Assembly (NCBI GenBank): GCA_965218625.1 | Contig: CBDCLG010000012.1 | Coordinates: 372,001 to 436,000 of the forward strand | Reading direction: 5' to 3' | Source of the DNA: Bin5 sp965218625 | GTDB taxonomy: Bacteria; Chloroflexota; Anaerolineae; Caldilineales; Caldilineaceae | Length of the DNA stretch: 64,000 bases | Part shown: one piece after another, positions 35,559 to 43,307 of the stretch | Layout of the letters: every line of letters starts with the position of its first letter | Position numbering within the stretch: position 1 is the first letter of the stretch | Notes under the pieces: generated by a model | Databases searched by the model: none | Seen by the model: only the letters and a program-made list of their open reading frames with translations | Told to the model about the DNA's origin: nothing | Position numbers and translations under genes: made by a program

Positions 35559-36389
35559 ATGAATGAAGTGGAACGCTACGAATTCGATCGCGTGGGCTAT
35601 CTTTCAATACCCGGCCTGTTGACAGAAGAGCAGGTCAGCTGCCTGGCGGTCGCGATCGATGCGCTGGAAGAGGAGGCGTCCACACGCGCCGCCCGTCCGC
35701 CGCGGCGGATGAGCCCGACGGGACGCCTGGAGTACCATCACAACGCCGAAAGAGGCTACTATGTCAGCGGCGCCAGGGAGCCGGGAGACACCCTGATCAT
35801 CGAGGACTTCTTCAATGCGGATCCCACTTTCGACCTGCTGGTGGACCATGCGCCCACCATGGCCTACATCAATGCGATTGTCCAGGAAAGGCCGACGATC
35901 AACAACTCGGAGATCCGCATTCGCTACCGTGGCAACCAGACGGGAACGCACATGGGCGGGCAGGTCAGCGTCAAACATGCCTACTCCTTCAACCGGACTG
36001 GCATCAGCTGCATGATGGTGCGAATGATATACTTCGTCCATGATGTAGGCCCGGAAGATGGGCCGTTCAGCGTTGTGCCCGCGACGCACAAGAGCAATGT
36101 GCCCCTTCCCTACGAGGGCCGCAACCCCGACGAGGAGCCGGGCATGATTGGGCTGCCGGCGCGCGCCGGCGACGGCATTCTTTTCACCGAGAATCTGCGC
36201 CACGGCGGGCTGACCAACCGGTCGGACCAGACTCGCAAGACGGTCCATATCGGGTACGGCCCGTTCTGGATGAAGTCGCAGAATATCGCCACAATGGACG
36301 AAGACCAGTACATCCTGCCGCAGACCTTCGCCCGGTTTTCGCCGGAGCAGCGCATGCTCTTCCGCGCCTGGCCGGATTCGGTCGAGTAG
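35559..36389 (+). CDS. PhyH-like protein with atypical iron site
   Basis: A 276-residue member of the phytanoyl-CoA dioxygenase group. The usual core (MVRMIYFVHDVGPEDGPFSVVPATHKS and the end FTENLRHGGLTNRSDQTRKTVHIGYG) is present, with a candidate distal His in RHGG and an Arg in RKT. The first metal motif, normally HxD, reads HMGGQ, so the Asp is apparently missing; chloride-ligated halogenase-type and inactive variants also lack it. GGAGAAGAATAGGAAG precedes the ATG. The gene starts 90 bases after the ThDP enzyme. Confidence 0.8.
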   Translation: MNEVERYEFDRVGYLSIPGLLTEEQVSCLAVAIDALEEEASTRAARPPRRMSPTGRLEYHHNAERGYYVSGAREPGDTLIIEDFFNADPTFDLLVDHAPTMAYINAIVQERPTINNSEIRIRYRGNQTGTHMGGQVSVKHAYSFNRTGISCMMVRMIYFVHDVGPEDGPFSVVPATHKSNVPLPYEGRNPDEEPGMIGLPARAGDGILFTENLRHGGLTNRSDQTRKTVHIGYGPFWMKSQNIATMDEDQYILPQTFARFSPEQRMLFRAWPDSVE

Positions 36390-36426
36390 ACGCCGGGCGG
36401 GTAAAGCAGAAAGGGATAGATTCGTC

Positions 36427-37178
36427 ATGCTTGCCATCGACAGGGTGGAACTGGCGGGAATCCCCTCGCTCATCATCCGTGAGGAAGAGGTGGAGAAGGC
36501 CCGGTCGTCATCCACTACCACGGCTGGACCGGCGACAAGGGCAGCCTCGAAAACCTCGACCAGTCGCTCGTTCAGCTGGCATCGGCCGGATTCTGCGTTG
36601 TGGCGCCGGACTGCTACGAGCATGGCGAGCGCAGGACCGACGCCTGGTTTCGCGTGCAGTTCAACGGCTGGGCCTTTGTCTGCCAGGCGATGGATCGCAC
36701 GCGCCAGGAGGCGCCGGAGCTTTTCGACGCGGCAGTGGCGCTGCCGTTCGTTTCGCCCGAAAACCCACAGGTATGCGGAACGTCAATGGGCGGCCTGATC
36801 GCGCAGATGGTCTTCGCCGAGAACAGAGCATTTGCCTCGATGGTCTCGATTGTAGGCCGCTCAAGCTTCTTCCAGGCGGACGAATGGTGCCGCCGGGCGC
36901 AACGGGGCACCTGGTGCGATGAATGGTGCGCCGAATACGCGACCCAGCTGCATCCCCAACGCTTTACCGACAGGCCTGTCCTCTTCATTGACGGCGGCCT
37001 CGATACCGATTGCCCGGCGGCTACCAACGCGGAGACGGTGCGCCTCATCAACGAACAGGGCGGGCGGGCCGAGCATTTTGTAGACCCTGACGTCGGCCAT
37101 GCGCGCTCGGCGTTGATGCGGTCCAGGTTCGTGACCTGGCTGATCGCACACGGCCGGCCGCGGCTGTCCGCCGCGTAA
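36427..37178 (+). pseudogene. alpha/beta hydrolase (dienelactone hydrolase-like), frameshifted
   Basis: Hydrolase of about 250 residues when joined. The first ~25 residues (MLAIDRVELAGIPSLI...) are in one frame and the rest, beginning IHYHGWTGDKG, in another; the break lies near 36498-36505 in GGCCCGGTC. After that point the frame is intact: oxyanion region HYHGW, PDCYEHGERR, nucleophile elbow GTSMGG, an acid in DGGLDTDCP, and His in DVGHARS. Family members cut esters or lactones, in line with a lactone-hydrolysing step here. One missing base explains the frame change, so error or recent mutation cannot be separated. AAAGGGAT precedes the ATG. Confidence 0.78.
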
Positions 37179-37223
37179 CTGAAACAGGCAACTGCATGGA
37201 AACAGAAGAGAGGAGTGCGGCGG

Positions 37224-37985
37224 GTGGAAACGAATCCCAACGGCAAACATGAAATAGCCGGTATCATCGCCGAGCTGGACGAACGCGGCTACTGCGTAGT
37301 TCCTGGTGTGATCAGCACAGAAAAGGCTGACCAGGCCCGCACCGTCCTCGAGCGCCTGCTGGCGGAAGAGGCGACCGAGGGCACATGGCGAACCCGCACC
37401 CAGCGCGTCGCCCGCATCGCAGTGAAGGACCCGATCTTCGTGGAGCTGATGGCCCATCCCCTGGTCCACTCGATCTGGAGACAATACCTCGATGAAGATG
37501 TGATCTGCTCGACCTGGACCGCCAACACCACCTATCCCGGTTACAGCCGCTACGGCTGGCACCCGGATTTTCCTTTTCAGCGCGTGAATCAACCCTGGCC
37601 GACCGACAACGTGAGCGGGCAGACGATGTGGCTGCTCGACGACCTGACGGTCGAGAACGGGGGCACCGGCATCATGCCCTGCAGCCATCGCAAAGGCCGC
37701 CGCCCGCCGCCCGAAGTTGCCAATCAGTGGATGGAAGGCGGCGAGATTCTGACCGGGCAGCGCGGCAGTGTGATGGTGATGAGCGGCAAGACGTGGCACA
37801 CGGCCAGGCCCAACACAACCGACAAGCCGCGTTCCGTCCTGCTGGGGATGTACACGCGTCCATTTTACGTCACGCAGGAGGACATGCGCGCCCAATTGGC
37901 CGAACTGGACAGCCCGTCAGAGGTCGTGCAGCAGTTGATGGGCGCCAACCAGTGGCAGCCGGGCGTTGTAAGCAACAATTATTGA
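37224..37985 (+). CDS. phytanoyl-CoA dioxygenase (PhyH) family protein
   Basis: Fourth PhyH-type oxygenase, 253 residues. The iron ligands appear as HxD in GWHPDFPF and a distal His in KTWHTARPN, with an Arg in KPRSV as a co-substrate anchor. The core MWLLDDLTVENGGTGIMPCSHRKG is typical. GTG at 37224 was chosen for its spacing to GAGAGGAG; a GTG at 37215 is the alternative. It follows the hydrolase by 45 bases and precedes the SMP-30 gene. Confidence 0.87.
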   Translation: METNPNGKHEIAGIIAELDERGYCVVPGVISTEKADQARTVLERLLAEEATEGTWRTRTQRVARIAVKDPIFVELMAHPLVHSIWRQYLDEDVICSTWTANTTYPGYSRYGWHPDFPFQRVNQPWPTDNVSGQTMWLLDDLTVENGGTGIMPCSHRKGRRPPPEVANQWMEGGEILTGQRGSVMVMSGKTWHTARPNTTDKPRSVLLGMYTRPFYVTQEDMRAQLAELDSPSEVVQQLMGANQWQPGVVSNNY

Positions 37986-38087
37986 CATTTGCAGGCCGAG
38001 GACGTTCCGGAACCGCAGGTTTCACACTCTACAATAACGCCGAATCCCGGATAGGCGCGCAATTCAGTCGATGTGAGGAGACAGGAG

Positions 38088-38963
38088 ATGCCGTTGATCA
38101 ATTTGAAGCACGCTGAAACCTTTGTCGAGGGTCTTGACCATCCTGAAGGGGTGGCGCTCGGGCCTGACGGGAAGATATACGCCGGCGGCGAAGCCGGTCA
38201 GGTCTACCGAATAGACATTGCCTCGCGCCAGGTGGACGCCTATGCCGACACGGGCGGCCTCAACCTGGGTATGGCGCTGGACGCGGCGGCCAATGTCTAC
38301 ATCTGCACAGCCGACCGGGGCGCGGTCTACAAGGTGACGCCGGCGGGCAAGGTCAGCGAGTACAGCGCGGGCAGCGATCAGCGTCCGATGCGCACGCCCA
38401 ACTACCCCGCCTTCGACGCGCAGGGCAACCTCTACGTAACCGATTCGGGCACGTGGTACGGCGATGACGGCTGCATCTTCTGCGTGGCGCCCGGAGGCAC
38501 GACCAGTGTAATCGATACCGAGAACAGCCAGTTTCCCAACGGCTGCGCGCTCAGCCCGGACGGCCGGTTCCTGTACATCGCGATGTCGCTCAGTCCGCCG
38601 CGGATTGTCCGCTTCCCGGTCGAGGACGGCCGCAAAACGGGGCTGACGGAGACAATCGTCGAGTTGCCGCGGGTCGTGCCAGACGGGCTGGCTTTCTGCT
38701 CTGACGGCGGCTTCTTGATTTCGTGCTACCGGCCCGACACGATCCTGCGCGTCCTGCCAAACGGCGACCTTACCGTGCTGATGGACGACTACGAGGGAAC
38801 AGCTCTGGGCGCGCCGACCAACGTCTGTTTCGGCGGGCCGGAACTGTCCGTGCTGTTCTGGGCCAACCTTGGGCGCTGGCATCTTGGCATGAACGCCCAA
38901 ACCGGGCTTCAAGGTGCGAAGTTATTCTATCCCGAACCAGGTCCTCGTGAGGACCAGGTCTGA
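38088..38963 (+). CDS. SMP-30/gluconolactonase-type beta-propeller
   Basis: A 291-residue six-bladed propeller of the SMP-30/gluconolactonase/LRE group, which hydrolyse sugar lactones using one bound metal. The typical blades are visible: DHPEGVALGPDGKIYAGGE, NYPAFDAQGNLYVTDSG, FPNGCALSPDGRFLYIAMS, VPDGLAFCSDGG. Candidate metal residues are Glu in HPEG, Asn in PNG and Asp in PDG. GAGGAG lies 7 bases upstream of the ATG. No signal peptide, so it acts in the cytoplasm. It is the last gene of the accessory locus. Confidence 0.87.
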   Translation: MPLINLKHAETFVEGLDHPEGVALGPDGKIYAGGEAGQVYRIDIASRQVDAYADTGGLNLGMALDAAANVYICTADRGAVYKVTPAGKVSEYSAGSDQRPMRTPNYPAFDAQGNLYVTDSGTWYGDDGCIFCVAPGGTTSVIDTENSQFPNGCALSPDGRFLYIAMSLSPPRIVRFPVEDGRKTGLTETIVELPRVVPDGLAFCSDGGFLISCYRPDTILRVLPNGDLTVLMDDYEGTALGAPTNVCFGGPELSVLFWANLGRWHLGMNAQTGLQGAKLFYPEPGPREDQV

Positions 38964-39191
38964 ACAGCAAACTGGCTCCGGGCAAGATGCGTCAGTTCGC
39001 CGGATGCACACACAGCGCCCCTCGGTTCGGGATGCTGTACGACCGTCCAAAGCGGCACTGGCGCTTAGGGCAGTCGAAAGTAGCAAGAGACGGCGTTTTC
39101 GCAGAGATTCCGATCGAGTTGACAGGAGAGTACACCCTTGGGTCCCAATTTGACCGCGAGACATCTCTTCGGATAGTGCAGGATTTCCGCA

Positions 39192-40580
39192 ATGACAACG
39201 CCCAACTACACGATCGAACAGATTCAGGCGCTGGCGCCGGATGAACGCGCCCTCAAAGCCGGTAAGAGTCAGGCAGTACCCGGGAAATGGAGCGATCGCG
39301 GCATGAATGAAGCCGCGGTTTGGGGACTCTGTAAGGGAAGCGGCAAAGACCCCTACCAGACCCAGATCGACCTGATCGGACCTGCATTCCGCTGCACCTG
39401 TCCGAGCCGGAAATTTCCCTGCAAACACGCGCTGGGACTCTTCCTGCTGCTCGCAACTAAGAGAGACCTGTTCGATAGCGCAGCGCCCCCGTCTTGGGCT
39501 GAAGAGTGGATAGCCAAACGAAGAGAACGGGCGCAGTCCCAGGAATCTCCCGGCAAGAATGTGGCGGACCCCAAAGCGGCCGCCCGTCGCGCCGCCCAGC
39601 GCGAGGCCAAAGTAGACCAGGGTCTGGATGACCTGAGCGCCTGGATGCGCGATCTGATTCGCCAGGGCCTGGCCGACGCGCCCAGCTATCCTCCTGAGTT
39701 CTGGGTGAACACGGCCGCCCGCCTGGTTGACGCCCAGGCCGGCGGCCTGGCGCGCATGGTTGAGGAGTTGGGCTCAACCGTTCTCGTTGCCGACTGGCAG
39801 GAGAAATTCCTGGACCAGCTCTGCTTTATCCATCTGCTTGTCAACGGATACCAGGAACGGGAGCATGTGGCGCCTGAACTGCTGGCCGACTTGCGGCGGC
39901 TCATCGGTTGGAACGACAGCAAGGAAGACCTGCTGGCGCAACCGGGCCTGGAAGACTCCTGGACGGTACTGGGACAGAGTCTGTCAGAAGTCGATGTCGG
40001 AAATCGCCAGTGGAAGAGCACGATGCGCGTGCAGCGCATCTGGCTGGCAGGCAGCGGGAGCAGGCAGGCGGCGCTTGTCCTGCACTTTGCGCCGCCGCGC
40101 CAGCCCCTCGACTTCACATTTCATGTCGGTACGCGCTTTGACGGCGCGGTCGTCTTCTATCCTTCCGCCTTTCCCCTGCGCGCCCTGGTCAAAGAGCCGC
40201 GTCGCCCGCACACGCCCGCCGCAGACCTGCCCGCCGCCACCTCGATCCGGGCAGCCACTGACGGCTACGGCGCCGCCCTGGCGGCCATGCCCTGGACCGA
40301 ACGCGTGGCGCTGCCGTTGGCAGGCGTTCTTCCCGTTGACCACGACGGCGCCTGGCATCTGCAGGACGAGGAAGGATTTGCGCTTCCGCTGGCAAGCGGT
40401 TTTGCCGGGGGATGGGAGCTCGTGGCGCTGTCAGGCGGCGCTCCCATGACCTGTTGCGGGGAATGGGATGGGCACGAATTTGCGCCCCTCAGCGTCCTCA
40501 GCGCAGGGCGCTGGACAGATCTGATGGCTGGAACCATACGGGACAGTAAAACGGATGTCGACCGAATTCGAGAGCGCTGA
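39192..40580 (+). CDS. SWIM zinc-finger protein, first gene of the MoxR/VWA cluster
   Basis: A 462-residue protein with an N-terminal SWIM finger: Cys68, Cys70, Cys77 and His79 (CTCPSRKFPCKH), a fold that binds DNA or protein. The remainder is a large mixed domain with no recognised motif, rich in Trp. The ATG at 39192 is preceded by AGGA. The next gene starts 26 bases before its stop, so translation is coupled. The same neighbours (DUF5691, AAA ATPase, DUF5682, VWA) occur with SWIM proteins in several bacterial phyla to my recollection, with no settled function. Confidence 0.88.
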   Translation: MTTPNYTIEQIQALAPDERALKAGKSQAVPGKWSDRGMNEAAVWGLCKGSGKDPYQTQIDLIGPAFRCTCPSRKFPCKHALGLFLLLATKRDLFDSAAPPSWAEEWIAKRRERAQSQESPGKNVADPKAAARRAAQREAKVDQGLDDLSAWMRDLIRQGLADAPSYPPEFWVNTAARLVDAQAGGLARMVEELGSTVLVADWQEKFLDQLCFIHLLVNGYQEREHVAPELLADLRRLIGWNDSKEDLLAQPGLEDSWTVLGQSLSEVDVGNRQWKSTMRVQRIWLAGSGSRQAALVLHFAPPRQPLDFTFHVGTRFDGAVVFYPSAFPLRALVKEPRRPHTPAADLPAATSIRAATDGYGAALAAMPWTERVALPLAGVLPVDHDGAWHLQDEEGFALPLASGFAGGWELVALSGGAPMTCCGEWDGHEFAPLSVLSAGRWTDLMAGTIRDSKTDVDRIRER

Positions 40581-42120
40581 GGCGACCTGGAAGCAACTCC
40601 TGAAGACAGCACTTGTCGGCACTGCGCGCCATCCGACCGAGAAGTGGGCAGGAGAAGGGGAGCTGGCGTTGACGCTGTCGAAAATCCGGCAGCAACCCGG
40701 CGAAGACCGCGAGGGCCAATTGCTCAGCGCGGCCGCCTGCATCAACAGCTATCTCCGCGCAGGCCGCCAGCCGGCCAGACTCCCAGCCCCGGTACAGGGT
40801 GTCGAACCCTTCACGAAAGATGACCTGCCGGCTTGCTCTGCGGAAGCCGGGTTCCGCCTGTCTGACCTTCTGGACACCCGCAGCAAGGAGCTGGTCAGGG
40901 AGTGGTTCAGGCTCGCAGCCAGGGCCGGCAAGCGCGCGCCCGATGCCCTGCTGCCAAGACTGTTGGATGCCGGAAGCAAAGACCAGGACTTTGCCATAGC
41001 AGTCCTGCCGGTCCTGGGTCACAGAGGCGTCTGGCTGGCCGCGCAAAATCCGAGCTGGAACTATGTCGACATGGGGGACCCCGAACGGACCTGGCGGACG
41101 GGAGAACGATTTCACCGCCTGCTTCTGCTGCGCTATCTGCGCGTAACACAGGCGGCCTCGGCGCGAGAGCTGGTCGCGTCAACCTGGAATGAAGAGACAG
41201 CTCGTGAACGCGCAGCACAGCTGAAGGCGCTTGGAACAGGCCTCTCAATGGAGGACGAGCCCTTTCTCGAAGACGCGCTCGACGACCGCGCCAAGTCGGT
41301 GAAAAGCGTTGCCGTCGAGCTCCTTTCCCGCCTTGCTTCGTCCCGGTTCGTCAGCAGGATGACTGCACGCGCACGCACGATCCTCACACTTGAGCCGGGA
41401 CGTGGATGGAGGAGCCGCCCCAGTCTGGCTCTGAACCTGCCTGAGGCGCTGGACGACGCGGCGCTGAGGGACGGTATTGCCTTCGACGCCCGCGACAAAG
41501 GCGCGCGCAGGTCCGATTGGGCAAGCGCTATCCTCAGCGCCGTGCCCCCCTCTTCCTGGAGCCAGCAGTGGAAGTGCCGGCCGGACAAGGCGATCCAGCA
41601 CGCCCTTGCGTCGGACTGGGATGAGCTGCTGGTCAACGCCTGGTGCCTGGCCGATCAGCGGCACCGCGACGAAGACTGGGCCGTCGCACTGCTCCGCCAT
41701 GACGAAAGCCGAGCCGAGCTGCTCGACAGCCTGTCCCCTCCGCGCCGGGGCCAGGTCGTCCTCGAGAAGATGACGGGCAAGGATTCCCTCACGGGCCTTG
41801 CCTGGGCCGCTGCCACCAGGGAGCAGTGGGATCTGCCAACCAGCTGCGACATAATGAAGAGGCTGCACCACTGTTTCCGCTACTTGGATTATCTGTTCAA
41901 TAGCGGTAACGGTTACGGCCAATACCACCAGGCTCTGCACAGGGCGAAATCTCACATCGATCAGTTGGGGCTGCGGGTTTCGCCGTCAGTCTTCACCCGG
42001 TCATATCACCTAGAGAAGTGGCCGTTGAGAGATGAGCACCTTTGGGCCTGGTTGAACGAAGGGCTCGAGATTGCCCTGGCCCAGCGCCTTGTCATGCGGG
42101 AGGAGATCGAAAGAGAATGA
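40555..42120 (+). CDS. DUF5691 family protein
   Basis: A 521-residue helical protein beginning WKQLLKTALVGTARHP, which I recognise as the DUF5691 N-terminus. Leu-rich helical repeats run through the middle and end (RVTQAASARELVASTW; HLWAWLNEGLEIALAQ). No catalytic motif or signal peptide is visible, so a scaffold or adaptor role in the cluster is plausible. It overlaps the SWIM gene by 26 bases and the ATPase gene by 4 (ATGA), which implies a fixed ratio among the three proteins. Confidence 0.85.
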   Translation: MSTEFESAEATWKQLLKTALVGTARHPTEKWAGEGELALTLSKIRQQPGEDREGQLLSAAACINSYLRAGRQPARLPAPVQGVEPFTKDDLPACSAEAGFRLSDLLDTRSKELVREWFRLAARAGKRAPDALLPRLLDAGSKDQDFAIAVLPVLGHRGVWLAAQNPSWNYVDMGDPERTWRTGERFHRLLLLRYLRVTQAASARELVASTWNEETARERAAQLKALGTGLSMEDEPFLEDALDDRAKSVKSVAVELLSRLASSRFVSRMTARARTILTLEPGRGWRSRPSLALNLPEALDDAALRDGIAFDARDKGARRSDWASAILSAVPPSSWSQQWKCRPDKAIQHALASDWDELLVNAWCLADQRHRDEDWAVALLRHDESRAELLDSLSPPRRGQVVLEKMTGKDSLTGLAWAAATREQWDLPTSCDIMKRLHHCFRYLDYLFNSGNGYGQYHQALHRAKSHIDQLGLRVSPSVFTRSYHLEKWPLRDEHLWAWLNEGLEIALAQRLVMREEIERE

Positions 42121-43208
42121 CAGCAACACTGCGCCAACACGCTGAAGAGCAGTTTGCAGAGGAACTTGCCGCCCTTGAACGGGCTGACGAGCACCCGCGC
42201 CCGCCCAACTGGCGGCTCTCGCCCTGGGCGGTTGAGAACTACCTGATGGGGGGCGAGCTCGAAGACGGCTTCAGGATTGAGCCGAAATATTTCGGCAACA
42301 GGCGCCTGATCCAGGTCGCCATCGCTACGCTGACAACGGAAAGGGCTTTGCTGCTGCTGGGTGTCCCGGGCACGGCAAAGACCTGGGTTTCGGAGCACAT
42401 CGGCGCGGCCATTTCGGGCGACTCCACCCTACTCATCCAGGGCACAGCCGGGACCGGCGAGGAGACGCTTCGCTACGGCTGGGACTATGCCCGATTGCTG
42501 GCGGAGGGCCCGAGCCAGGAGGCGCTCGTCGCCAGCCCGCTCATGCGCGCAATGTCCGCGGGCGCGGTCGCGCGCGTCGAAGAGCTGACGCGCATCCCCT
42601 CCGACGTCCAGGATACGCTCATCTCGATTCTCTCGGAGAAGAGCCTGCCCGTGCCCGAGCTGAACATCGAGGTAAGGGCGCAAAAGGGGTTCAACGTCAT
42701 CGCCACGGCAAACAGCCAGGACCGCGGCGTAAACGAGCTTTCCAGCGCGCTCAAACGGCGCTTCAACACAGTCGTCCTGCCGCTGCCGGCGTCGGCCGAG
42801 GAGGAGGTGGAGATCGTTCTGCACCGCGTCGAGAGCCTGGGCCGCATGCTCGAACTGCCGGCTGAGCCGCCCGCGCTGGAGGAAGTCCGGCGCATCGTGA
42901 CCGTCTTCCGCGAACTGCGCAGCGGACTGACTGCCGACGGCCGCACCAAGATCAAATCGCCTACCAGCACACTGAGCGCGGCCGAGGCGATCTCGGTTGT
43001 GAGCAGCGGATTAGCGCTGGCCGCGCATTTCGGCGACGGCAACATGCGCGCCGGCGACGTTGCCTCCGGGCTGGTCGGCGCGGTGATCAAGGACCCTGTG
43101 CAGGACCGCATCGTCTGGCAGGAATACATGGAGACCGTCATAAAAGAGCGGAAAGGCTGGGGGGATCTCTACCGCGCCGGGCGCGAGGTAGATACGGCCG
43201 GCGGTTGA
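42117..43208 (+). CDS. MoxR-family AAA+ ATPase
   Basis: A 363-residue AAA+ ATPase of the MoxR type, the motor of the cluster. The Walker A motif is GVPGTAKT at residues 82-89; the Walker B region reads ARVEELTRIP, followed by sensor 1 in VIATANSQD and the arginine-finger segment ALKRRFNTV. A C-terminal helical lid follows. MoxR proteins remodel or activate partner proteins, often with a VWA partner. The ATG is part of an ATGA overlap with the DUF5691 gene. A 99-base gap separates it from the DUF5682 gene. Confidence 0.93.
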   Translation: MTATLRQHAEEQFAEELAALERADEHPRPPNWRLSPWAVENYLMGGELEDGFRIEPKYFGNRRLIQVAIATLTTERALLLLGVPGTAKTWVSEHIGAAISGDSTLLIQGTAGTGEETLRYGWDYARLLAEGPSQEALVASPLMRAMSAGAVARVEELTRIPSDVQDTLISILSEKSLPVPELNIEVRAQKGFNVIATANSQDRGVNELSSALKRRFNTVVLPLPASAEEEVEIVLHRVESLGRMLELPAEPPALEEVRRIVTVFRELRSGLTADGRTKIKSPTSTLSAAEAISVVSSGLALAAHFGDGNMRAGDVASGLVGAVIKDPVQDRIVWQEYMETVIKERKGWGDLYRAGREVDTAGG

Positions 43209-43307
43209 GCGCAGCGCAACCGGTCCGCCGGCATCGCGACCGCAATCCGGCGTGAGCAATTTCAGCGCGGCCTGCAATCGGACGCCGCCTATCGCCGCAG
43301 CAAGAAA

